Assembly (NCBI GenBank): GCA_047967505.1
Contig: CM106539.1
Reading direction: 5' to 3' (one strand)
Source: Dipteris shenzhenensis
Lineage: Eukaryota > Polypodiophyta > Polypodiopsida > Gleicheniales
Length of the DNA: 64,000 nucleotides
A model generated the notes under the pieces. It did no database searches. It was given only the letters and a program-made list of their open reading frames with translations, and was not told where the DNA came from. Of this stretch, positions 21,213 to 31,451 are shown in pieces (the stretch's first letter is position 1; each line of letters opens with the position of its first letter). The position numbers and the translations under genes were made by a program.

Positions 21213-22516
21213 TGTTGGCGTCCTTTTCGGTATTTATTTAACATTCATTTGAAGCCAAGCGGCTGATTACAAAGGTCTCTGGGAAGCTGCACCACAGGCA
21301 AACCAACGCCCACAGACTCCCTATCCAGCCCACCCTGTAATTCTGTGCTCAACTCCAAATGGTGCGATGGCGTCTAAATTACTAGACAACCCTGTGTCCT
21401 CAGCCAACCAAAGCATGCAACAAAGACCCCAAAAGCATCCACCACTATATGTGCCACACCTGCAATTGCACAAACAATTGCCCAACCAACCAGACACGGC
21501 TGCACAACTGCAAGACAGCTCCTACACAGCCAATTTCTGGTGCAAATAAACCAAATCGCTATCCCCAAAACAGGTCGAAATCAACCTAGAGCCTTCTTGG
21601 CCACAAACCACTGCATAAATCCACCTTCCCCACAAGGAATCAATTCCAAACATAATAACCAGCCAGCAACAAGTCCAAGAATGGCAAGAGCAAGCAAAGG
21701 GAAGCCTTCCTTCACCAAGAATCCTCTGAAAACAGGTCACCGGGACTGGAAAACTCTAAATCCAGCGAGAAACAATAGATCCAGCTCTGGCCTGGCCTAG
21801 AAACAGCTTAGGAGAAGTCTTCCAAGCCTGGATAACAGCAAAACCAGCAACAACAGCCCAAAAAGCAAGCAGAAAACAGGTCGAAATCCTAGTAGAAGCT
21901 CATGCTCAGCCAGAGAACATCCCGCAACGCCTGCAGCAGCCCCTGGACAGCCCGAAAACAAATCGCAACTCCTGGAACAGACCCTGATCAACTACGAATT
22001 TCCCAGACAGGACCCTAGGCAAATTGTGATTTCTCTTGCAGCTCCCTGGCAGTCTCCTGGCAGATTGCGAATTCTCCAGACAGCTCTTGGGACCTCCTGG
22101 CAGTCCTTGGATCCTCCTGGCCGATGGCGATTTCTCCTGGCAACTCTTGGCAGGCCCTGGCAGGTGACGAATTCCTCTAGCAGCTCTAGCAGGCTCTAGC
22201 AAACCTTGAAATCTGCTTTGGCTCCTTCTAGGGCTGTTTCTAGCCTTCTAGATCCAAAAGAAGGCCCATGTGCTAAAAATAGCAATTTTTAATTGCACCA
22301 CTCTTTTGGCCCCCTATTGCGCACACTTTGGTCCTAGGAATTAGTTGCCTAGTAACTAGGTGCACATTCACAATTCCCAAGGGCCCACTAGGGAATTTGA
22401 ATTCCTCAAGGCCCGCACACATGGCCTGACCCTCGCGTCCCAGAGGCTCAAGGCAACCATGCGCAAACTACGGGAGTCGCAAATCAAAAGTCCCATAATT
22501 TCACGTCCTCGTGACA
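21213..22516 (-). repeat. Candidate LTR of a minus-strand retroelement interrupting gypsy-B
   Basis: On the minus strand it would begin TGTCACGAGGACG (22516) and end GGACGCCAACA (21213), followed by TTTGGGGCCAATCGG. That start is common among plant LTRs. No second copy lies in the window and no target-site duplication is proven, so this is tentative. Inside, 22030-22210 carries many CCTGGCAG copies. The 21066-21212 stretch would be internal sequence of this element. Confidence 0.35.
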
Positions 22517-22909
22517 ATGTTAGTATCTCCGGGGGGTAGCATTCACCGTGTTAAGGATTGTGATATGCAGGAGGTGCTCTCGGAGTTTGCTGATGTATTT
22601 GCTTATATACCATCCCAATTGCCTCCCAAGAGGGATGTGGATCATGCCATTGTCCTAGAGCGTGGCAATAAGCCTATAAACAAAGCCCCATACCGTCTCT
22701 CTAGGGTTGAGCGGGAGGAAGTGGTAGTACAAGTGCGGGAATTGCTTGAGAAGAACTTCATCTCTCGTTAGCACTTCTCCTTGTGCCTCCCCGGTGCTTC
22801 TGGTGAAGAAAGATGCATCATACCGCGTGTGCATTGATTACAGGAATCTAAACAAGGCCACAATCAAGAATAGGTTTCCAATCCCCAGGTGACTTGTTGG
22901 ATGAACAAC
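22517..22909 (+). pseudogene. Gypsy-B reverse transcriptase N-terminal part
   Basis: Plus-strand frame with LSEFADVFAYIPSQLPPKRD, DHAIVLERGNKPINKAPYRL and [20 protein letters not shown], a stop at 22769-22771, then in another frame [31 protein letters not shown]. This is the conserved RT entry region. It ends near DLLDE at about 22909, where gypsy-C gag begins. Confidence 0.85.
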
Positions 22910-24713
22910 GAAGATTGGGACAGTTTGCATATGGATGCAGGAGATACAGTCGATGTGTACAACCAAAAGTTTTGGGATGCTTATTTGCAGGTTGCACCTT
23001 TCAAAAAGATCTCCAAAGGAACCCAAATGAGAAAGTAAGAGCAGGTCTCAGTCCAAGAATCCAGGCAGTAGTGAATGCTTTGGGGGCAAAGAACATTCAA
23101 GACCTTATGCATTCAGCTTCAGTAGCTAGTCTTGTGCCGTTACAAGATCCATCCACGGTACTATCCTTGCATGCAAGACGTCCTGAAAGAAAGAAAACTG
23201 ATTTTTCAAAATCAGACAAGAAAGAGTATCCCAAAGTTGAAAAGAAAGGGTTTCAGCCTTAGAAGCCGAGGGGTACTCAGTTTTCAAAGTCATATAAAGG
23301 CGAATTCCCATTCACTCCTGAACAAATAGCTGAATTTCGCAGAGATGGGAAATGCTTTAAGTGTGGGAAAAGGGGCATATGGCTGCCCACTGCCCTGAGA
23401 AGCCTTTGGGTTCTAAGGAGCAGAAAAAACCACAAGTACCACTGAGACCAATGGTGGGAGCAGTCCCAGATGTTTTGGGGAGTACCTCAGACCCAAAGGA
23501 AAAAGAGCTTTTGCTATCATGGGGAAAGATAAGAGATCAGCAAGCATTAATCCTATTTGATCCAGGGTCTACAGACAATTTCATATCTGAAGATTTAGCC
23601 TTGAGATTAGGGATAAAAATCAAAGAGCTAGGCACAGCTCTTGATGCTGATCAAATGTTCCAAGGAAATCGAGTGCAAGTTACTCCTTTGATTGGAAAGC
23701 TTCGTGTCCATGTGCAGAGCTATGTAGATCAGAGGGACTTCTTAATCTCTCCTCTCAAGCAGCATGATGCTGTACTTGGTACACCGTGGTTCCATCGAAA
23801 GGAAGTAACAATAGAATACCTTGAGAGGGTACTGAGTTTTATCCATAGGGGGAAAAACCAGCGTTTAGTTGCCAGGAATAAAGGGGAGACTATCCCCATT
23901 GTATCTGATGTTACATGTGGTAAAGCAATAAAGTCTGCAATTTCCGCGTACATGGTTTTTGTAAAAGAAAAAGAGAATGATATGCATGCTGAAATGAATG
24001 ATGCAGACAAAGATAAATTTCAGTTTCTTGTAAAGTTTAAAGATTGATTTTCCGATGCTTTGCCAAGGGAGTTACCCCAGAGAGACCAGAAGATCATCAG
24101 ATAGAGTTAATGCTTGGTAGTGAGCCACCAAATAGACCACCTTATAGAGTTAGTGCGACTTAGAGAGAGGAGATAATGGCTCAGGTACAGGACTTGCTGT
24201 CCAAAGGGTTGATTCAGCCCAGCTCGTCTCCTTTTTGCTCACCAGTACTTTTAGTACAGAAGACTTTTCGAATGTGCATTGATTATCATGCATTGAATAA
24301 GATGACCATCAAAAATAGATTTCCGATACCACGCATAGATGATGTGCTTGACCAGCTCAAAGGAGCAACAGTTTTCAGCAGGATGGACTTAAAGAGTGGC
24401 TATCATCAAGTCAAGATACAACCACAAGATGTGCATAAGACAGCTTTTTGCACTGCATTCGGGTTGTATGAATACTTAGTGATGCCTTTTGGGTTGACAA
24501 ATGCTCCAACCACATTCAATAGAATGATGGATCGCATCTTCCTAAAGTACAGGCATTTCACGGGCACTTTCTTTGATGATATCCTCGTCTTTTCAAAGAC
24601 AAAAGAAGAGCACAAGGAACATCTTGCTTTGATATTTCAAGAGCTTTGAAATCATCAGCTTTTTGCCAATAGCAAGAAAAGAGAATTCTTTTTGGAAGAG
24701 ATCCATTATCTGG
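22910..24713 (+). pseudogene. Gypsy-C gag, protease and RT N-terminal part (decayed)
   Basis: Begins inside gag (DWDSLHMDAGDTVDVYNQKF, KFWDAYLQVAPFKKIS), shifts frame near 23010, and shows a zinc knuckle CFKCGKRGHMAAHC (about 23352-23393). The protease-like domain has LFDPGSTDNFISEDLALRLG (DPG where DSG/DTG is usual, about 23560-23620). After a stop near 24045 the RT follows: [68 protein letters not shown], and [10 protein letters not shown] where YLDD is usual (about 24572). A short gap removes KKKDG-like residues near 24262. The missing protease serine, the FFDD and the stops mark it as inactive. It is interrupted at 24713 and resumes at 26457. Confidence 0.88.
24709..24713. repeat. Target-site duplication TCTGG (left)
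   Basis: TCTGG directly before 24714, repeated at 26457-26461 directly after the second LTR. Confidence 0.93.
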
Positions 24714-24974
24714 TGTTAGAAATCTAGCATGGTATCATACTAAACTACAACATGAGGAAGACTGCAAGAGCAATGAAGCAAACACTGAAAGATGTGAGAT
24801 ATTTCCATAGATGTGACCCCTGAATATATAGGGCCAAGTACAAGACCATGAGCAAGAGTGCTTATGGGATAAATGTGGAGGTGCCACATGGCACACACTC
24901 AAGACTCAAGACTAAGACTAGACAAAAATGTAGATTAGAGAAATAGTACACCTAGTGTGCACTTATTTCCAACA
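24714..24974 (-). repeat. 3' LTR of the TRIM-like element
   Basis: 261 bp, apparently identical to 26196-26456. Confidence 0.93.
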
Positions 24975-26183
24975 CCCTCCTTAAGTGGACACTAGGAGGA
25001 AGACAAAAGACAAGACTAGAAGACTGACATAAAGACCGATAGACTGAGAGACAAGACAGAAGACATGACAGACAAGATCAAGAGACACCCCTCCTCAGGT
25101 GATATCCTCATATGGGTCCACAAGGGTAGGTACAAAAAGTGGATCATAGACAGACAAAGAGAGAGACAATCAGCCAGTAGAGTGGTCCCATAGAGAGAGA
25201 GACTGTCAGATAGACATGAGAGAGTCTAACAAATAGAAGATAAATGGGGACATAGACAGAAAATGCCAAGAGAATGTGGGTAGCTAATCCACAAAAGAGA
25301 GGCATATAGATTGATAGACAAAGACATATGACTGTAGACACCCAGACAGAGAGACTGACTGATTGTAGATAGACAGAGAGATATCCATTTTGTTTTTGTT
25401 CCTCAGGTCTTCCACCCTTTCAGGGGTAACCCGAGAGAGAGACAGAGAGAGATGCAAATAGAGATTTCTGCAGATAGAAAGAGATGGAGTGCAAAGACAC
25501 GATACCCAGAAAGACCGGAGAGAGCAGAGGCCTTGCTGGATAGAAGAGGCAGAGACGCAAAACTTTGGTGCAGAATTTTGGGGGATAGCTCATGGGCAGC
25601 TCCTGAAGAAGTGCGGCCTGTTGAAGAGGTGGCACACAGGAATTGGAGAGGTAGACACGAGCAGCACCATAGATATCCTCCGCAGCAGCAAGAAAGGAAA
25701 AACGGGGCAGGCAGAGGCGGCCTGATGTTGGCGGGGCTGTCAGAGAAGAGGCGTAGATGGGGGGGCGCAGATCTGGAGCAAACAGGAGCAGCTCCAGCAA
25801 AAAGGCGCAGAAAATGGAGAGGTGCGCGCAGCATTGGCGGGGCAGACAGGTGCAGCATGGACAGCGGCCTGAGGCTGAGATGAAGAGGCAGATGTGTAGA
25901 AGGGGGCGCGGTCCAGATGTAGCGGCCAACAGGGGCAGCAGGCGGGCAGAGACAGAAAAATGGCGCGCAGGTTTTTTTGGGGCAGATGTCGGAGAAGAGG
26001 CGGCCAAGGGCTGAGGCAGAGGGGGTGCAGCTGGCGGCCAGCAGAAGCGTAGAAGAGGGCGGTGCAGAGGTAGAGGTGCCACGAGAGGCTGAAGAGAGAG
26101 ATGCCGGAGGGAGAGGTAAACTGAAAGGAGAAGACGAAGCTATGGCTGCAGCAGAGTGAGAGGAGAGGAGAGGGGATCTACAT

Positions 26184-26195
26184 GCTCTGATACCA
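26184..26195 (-). other. Primer-binding site, initiator Met-tRNA type (TRIM-like element)
   Basis: TGGTATCAGAGC on the minus strand, directly adjoining the LTR at 26196. Confidence 0.92.
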
Positions 26196-26456
26196 TGTTA
26201 GAAATCTAGCATGGTATCATACTAAACTACAACATGAGGAAGACTGCAAGAGCAATGAAGCAAACACTGAAAGATGTGAGATATTTCCATAGATGTGACC
26301 CCTGAATATATAGGGCCAAGTACAAGACCATGAGCAAGAGTGCTTATGGGATAAATGTGGAGGTGCCACATGGCACACACTCAAGACTCAAGACTAAGAC
26401 TAGACAAAAATGTAGATTAGAGAAATAGTACACCTAGTGTGCACTTATTTCCAACA
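26196..26456 (-). repeat. 5' LTR of the TRIM-like element
   Basis: 261 bp. On the minus strand it starts TGTTGGAAATAAGTGC and ends AGATTTCTAACA. Confidence 0.93.
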
Positions 26457-26640
26457 TCTGGGGCATATAATATCCAAGAATGGGATATAGATGGATCCTG
26501 CAAAGATCCGAGCCATCCAAGAATGGCCTGAGTTGAAAACTGTGCATGAAGTCCGATAGTTTTTTGGGACTTTGCTCCTATTACAGGAGATTCATCAGGC
26601 ATTTTGCTGATATCGCAGCTCCGTTACATGACCTTACTAA
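26457..26640 (+). pseudogene. Gypsy-C RT end, continuation after the TRIM-like element
   Basis: Continues the RT frame directly across the insertion site (HYLGHIISKNG, then KIRAIQEWPELK), with a stop near 26485 and a frameshift near 26555. FLGLCSYYRRFIRHFADIA and APLHDLTKK follow. It is cut off by microsatellite at about 26641. Confidence 0.88.
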
Positions 26641-26701
26641 GAAATATATATATATATATATATATGTATATACATATGTGTATATATATATATGTATGTA
26701 T

Positions 26702-26747
<46 letters not shown>

Positions 26748-26757
26748 GTGTGTGTGT

Positions 26758-26847
<90 letters not shown>

Positions 26848-26924
26848 ACACATATATACATACATACATATATATATACATATTATGTATGTACACATAT
26901 ATACATACATACATATATATATAT
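26641..26924. repeat. Microsatellite (TA)n, (CA)n/(TG)n, (TATG)n
   Basis: Alternating purine-pyrimidine repeats throughout. All ORFs here are strings of Y, I, H, T, V and C and are not genes. Confidence 0.97.
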
Positions 26925-27905
26925 TGTTAGCCGGAAAAGAAATCGAGACCAGAGGCTAGAGGCTAAGCATGGCGACGCTCGAAGGCCATAGAGAAAAGGA
27001 GATCGTGAGAGCGAACCGTTGTCATAGGAGGGGAAAAGGAATTAGAAGTGGAGGGAAGGAAGAGAGAGACTATGACACAAGGGGAAAAGGAGAGGGGGAA
27101 GAGAAGCATGTACATGATAGGAGGAGGAATGTAGAGATGGAGACATCAAGGGAAGAGAACCATACTTTATTTGAAAGAAGGGATGAGAGGGAAATATCAA
27201 AATATATTAGCTAGGTGGCTTTACAAGAATGAGCGTGTCTCATCAAGGAATAGCCCCCTCCTTTTATAGCAAAAAGAGGGGGTCTCTCCCAATTAATATA
27301 TCTTCCCACATGCATGGTGTGTGTGGAAAAGTCTACCATGTGGGCTAGGTGGTTACGCACTCTCAATTGTGTGCGACAACCCTTTGCCTCAATTTTCCAC
27401 ATAAATCAAGCCCCATATCTCAAGTCTATGATACTCCCTTGGTCTCTTTCCAATTTTATAATATGTTCAAACCTCTAGGAGGACAAGTGGAGGGTTGGCA
27501 CAAGGAATCTTGCCACCTCATCCTACTTTCCCCATTATTTAACTTTCTCTCTTGGACCTTCTATATCTCTCCCACATGGGCCTATCCCATATGGAGGAAA
27601 TAATTCAATATAATATCCATCTCCACCTATTTTATATTGCTTCTCCCATGGACTTTGGGCCATATCTCACTAAATGCAGCCTAGGTGGAGGGGTGGCACA
27701 TGGAGGAGCCATGCCACCTTACATTTTATAATATTACTATCATGGATTATGTACAATACGCTTTATGGGTCCTCTTACATGGAAGGGTGGCACATGGTCA
27801 TGTCCTGCCACCTCAACCTTGGGCCCTATACACACCATATTTTATTATACTATTGCCACATATACAAACACACATACATATTAATGCCTTTTTCCTTAGA
27901 CAATT
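26925..27905 (-). repeat. LTR-like unit G, copy 1 (probable solo LTR)
   Basis: About 900 bp match 63087-64000 in the same orientation. On the minus strand it has the layout of an LTR: a TATA box GCTATAAAAGG (27270-27260), then an AATAAAG polyadenylation-like signal (about 27171-27165), and an end in CTAACA at 26925. No primer site adjoins it, and both flanks are microsatellite, so target-site duplications cannot be checked. The outer end near 27905 is approximate. Confidence 0.6.
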
Positions 27906-27913
27906 TTATCCAT

Positions 27914-27916
<3 letters not shown>

Positions 27917-27982
<66 letters not shown>

Positions 27983-28032
27983 TGTATGTACACATATATA
28001 CATACATATGTATATATGTATGTATGTACACA

Positions 28033-28064
<32 letters not shown>

Positions 28065-28112
28065 CATATGTATATATGTATATATGTATGTATATATGTA
28101 TGTATGTACACA

Positions 28113-28144
<32 letters not shown>

Positions 28145-28558
28145 CATATGTATATATGTATATATGTACACATATATACAAACATACATACATATATATA
28201 CATATGTATATGTATATATATATATATATATATGTCTATACATATATACAAACATACATACATATATATACATGTATATATATACATATGTATATGTATA
28301 TATATATATATATATATATTATACATATATATGTATATATATATACATATGTATATGTATATATATATATAGATATTATATAAATAAATAAATATATATA
28401 CATATACATATGTATATATATATATGTATATATATGTATGTATGTTTGTATATATGTGTACATATATACATATACATATGTATATATGTGTACATATATA
28501 CATATACATCTATATATGTATGTATGTATGTATATATGTGTACATATATACATATACA

Positions 28559-28590
<32 letters not shown>

Positions 28591-28799
28591 CATATGTATA
28601 TACATGTACATGTACATATCTACATGTATATATCTACATATATGTACTATATATATACATACATATCTACATGTACATATCTACATATATGTAGATATAT
28701 ACATGTACATGTACATATCTACATGTATAGTATATATGTATACATATGTATACATAGATGTAGATATGTACATGTACATGTACATATCTACATATATGT

Positions 28800-28849
<50 letters not shown>

Positions 28850-28908
28850 GTATGTATGTATGTATATATGTAGTACATGTACATATCTACATATATGTAT
28901 ACATCTGT

Positions 28909-28960
<52 letters not shown>

Positions 28961-29216
28961 ATATGTATACAGATGTATACATATATGTAGATGTACATGT
29001 ATACATATATATATACATATATATGTATATATGTATACAGATGTATACATATATGTAGATGTACATGTATAGATAGATATATACATATATATGTAGATAT
29101 GTATACAGATGTATACATATATGTAGATATGTACATGTACATGTACATATCTACATATATGTATACATGTATATATATGTATATATCTACATATATGTAT
29201 ACATATGTATACATAT

Positions 29217-29272
<56 letters not shown>

Positions 29273-29290
29273 GTATATATGTAGTACATG
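27917..29290. repeat. Long composite microsatellite (TA)n, (TATG)n, (TACA)n with palindromic higher-order motif
   Basis: About 1.37 kb of alternating purine-pyrimidine DNA. From about 28590 a motif GTACATGTACATGTAC with flanking ATATCTACATAT recurs, in places forming long perfect palindromes (see findings). It ends in (CA)n at 29218-29251 and (TA)n. No genes. Confidence 0.97.
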
Positions 29291-29455
29291 TATATACGAT
29301 CTCCATTCAGTGGCCCATAACCCTTACTTAAAGGGATCAATTACTGATTCGGTAGGATGTTCCAGAAGGGGATATAGTATGATATCTGCTAGTTCTGGTA
29401 CGTTAGGGGACGTAATTATTGCTGAGTCCAAAGCATACATAGCATTTGCTGGGGA
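29291..29455. other. Short unique island between microsatellites
   Basis: Non-repetitive sequence with one open plus-strand reading ([20 protein letters not shown], then [24 protein letters not shown]). It may be a retroelement polyprotein scrap, but no family is clear. Confidence 0.3.
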
Positions 29456-29484
29456 AAAAAAAAAAATAAAAAAAAAAAATAAAA

Positions 29485-29521
<37 letters not shown>

Positions 29522-29629
29522 ACATGTATACACATGTATACATATATGTATATATATATATATATGTATACATGTATACACATGTATACATATATCTACA
29601 TATATGTATACATGTGTATACATGTATAC

Positions 29630-29681
<52 letters not shown>

Positions 29682-29971
29682 GTATACATGTATACACATG
29701 TATACATATATGTAGATAGGTACATGTACATGTACATATCTACATATATACATGTATATATACAGATATACATATATACATATGAATATATGTATATCTG
29801 TATATATACATATATACATGTGTATATATATACATATACATATATATACATATATACATATGTATATATGTATATACATATATACATGTATATATGCATA
29901 TATATATATATTGTTTAAAAAAATAAAAAAATAAATAAATAAGTATGTATATATATGTATATGCATGTGTT

Positions 29972-30004
<33 letters not shown>
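29456..30004. repeat. A-rich run and (TA)n/(TATACA)n microsatellite
   Basis: Poly(A)-like start (29456-29488), then alternating TA/TG/CA repeats to 30004. Confidence 0.96.
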
Positions 30005-30008
<4 letters not shown>

Positions 30009-30269
30009 AGAATTATTGCTATAATTTAGCAGTGACCAATGTAATGTAATAAGTAGGTTAGGGGGCACTTTTCCCTCACTTAGAGGTTTTTTTCCCTAAC
30101 CACAGTTAGTTCACTAACTATGGTTAGTGAAGGATAAGGTTTTGTTACTTAGACAAAACCCATCACTCCATTCAGTTGTATCCTACTCTCATCTAATTGC
30201 AACTACGTTTTCAGCTCTCTATCTCTTCTGCTTCTTGTTCTCACCTTTGCTCTCTCTCCCATTCTCACA
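30005..30269 (+). repeat. LTR of a plus-strand retroelement upstream of the ATPase gene
   Basis: 265 bp, starting TGTTAGAATTATTGC and ending CATTCTCACA, followed two bases later by a Met-tRNA primer site. It has the size and ends of the other short LTRs here. A second copy is not in the window, so this is a partial element. Confidence 0.75.
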
Positions 30270-30271
30270 TT

Positions 30272-30283
30272 TGGTATCAGAGC
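30272..30283 (+). other. Primer-binding site, initiator Met-tRNA type (plus-strand element)
   Basis: TGGTATCAGAGC on the plus strand, two bases after the LTR end. Confidence 0.88.
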
Positions 30284-30850
30284 AGGTTGATCCTGCTCCC
30301 TGCTCCTTGTTCTCCAGCTCCAGCCTACAAGCTCCCGTGCCAGCTTGCCGTATCGTCCGTATAGATCTGTACGAAATGATTCCGTACAGTCTGTACTGTA
30401 CGTGCGACGCCCGTACAAGCTCCTGCACTGATTCCGTACAGTCCGTACTGTACCTGCGACGCCCATACCAGGTGGAGCTCGATATCTCAACAAGGGATTG
30501 GGTGTCCGCTTTCTCCATCTCCTCTTTGAGCTTATGGTGGTACACATCCTGGCACCTGAAAGTGTGTGAGATAACATGTGGCAAAAGATTGCAATGCCTG
30601 CACTGATTCCAAACAGCACCTCCTGCATCACCATACGGTGGTACAGCACGTACTGCACCTGTGTCGTCGTATCAGCGCCTGCATCACCGTACGGTTGTAC
30701 AGCTCGTCGCCGTATAGCATGCAGCTCTGTTCCGTACACAGGTGCCGTACAGCCTGCAGCCCCGTACGTACCTATGCCGTACTATTTGTCCCGTAGATAT
30801 CTTCGTTGACATTCCATAATCAACTTCAATGTCCTTGAAGATTGATTCGT
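30284..30850 (+). other. CCGTAC-rich retroelement leader
   Basis: Follows the primer site. About 30350-30790 has many CCGTAC, CTGTAC and GTACGG motifs, like the gypsy-A leader in sense orientation. No gag ORF follows, so the element is truncated. ORFs on both strands in this stretch are compositional. Confidence 0.6.
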
Positions 30851-31451
30851 TTTAGGTCAGCCTAGAGGATTGTGGAGTGATTGTTTGCTTGAGATAGCCA
30901 ATGTTAGTGTCAAGGCCAAGACTCGTAGGTAGTCAAAGTGCATAAAGAGTGTTTCCCAAAAGAGTGCGCCACAAAAGCTGTTCCACGAGGGGTTCAAAGG
31001 AAGGCAGTGCTTGTGCAACAAAAGACAGCCCCTAAAAGTTCTCAATAGAAAGCGAAAAAGGTATTAGTGGGGTGACGGGGAAGAAGTAGGATGAAGTGTG
31101 ACAAAAGGGTGCCTACAATCTCTGCAAGGCATTTCGAAGTCATGTCATGAGTGAGTTCGAGAGGATTGATGAGGTCATGCGTGTTGATGTGTAGTATTTA
31201 CATAGTCTAACTACAACCAATCACACTACAGCTACTCTTTCGCAATGAGTTGGACATCACAATAGCCTTCAACAATCCCCTCCTCCCCCAAATCCTTCTT
31301 TCTTATTTTCTAAATTCTTTCAACCATTGAAGTGATTCTACTAATTATTCTCTGCATAATCATGCTCTCAATAAACCAAAGAGTAATGGCCATGAGCATT
31401 CATGCTCTTTTGTTGTTGGAATATAAAATCTGATATGCCACTTGTTTGCAG
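30851..31451 (+). other. Presumed intron sequence before the first visible ATPase exon
   Basis: No gene seen. It ends in a pyrimidine-rich tract and the acceptor TTTGCAG at 31445-31451, so at least its last part is intron of the copper ATPase gene. Confidence 0.5.

Larger units (their letters stand above)
24714..26456 (-). mobile_element. Young non-coding TRIM-like LTR retroelement, 1.74 kb
   Basis: Two 261-bp direct repeats (24714-24974 and 26196-26456) that I cannot tell apart by eye flank about 1.2 kb of internal DNA. Plus-orientation ends are TGTTAGAAAT and ATTTCCAACA. The primer site TGGTATCAGAGC is on the minus strand at 26195-26184. A purine tract AAGGAGGG (minus, 24982-24975) adjoins the other LTR. 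TCTGG duplications flank it. Internal ORFs (for example 26082-25420, minus) are low-complexity with no gag or pol motif. Small size, short LTRs and lack of coding capacity place it between TRIM and small LARD elements. It must have moved using proteins from another retrotransposon. Confidence 0.92.

Noticed and set aside
25403-26082. 220- and 151-codon minus ORFs inside the TRIM-like element
   Set aside because: Low-complexity Leu/Pro/Ser/Cys composition, no gag or pol motif, overlapping open frames.
26641-30004. Many long ORFs of Y, I, H, T, V and C residues on both strands
   Set aside because: They translate TA/TG/CA microsatellites, open in most frames by composition.
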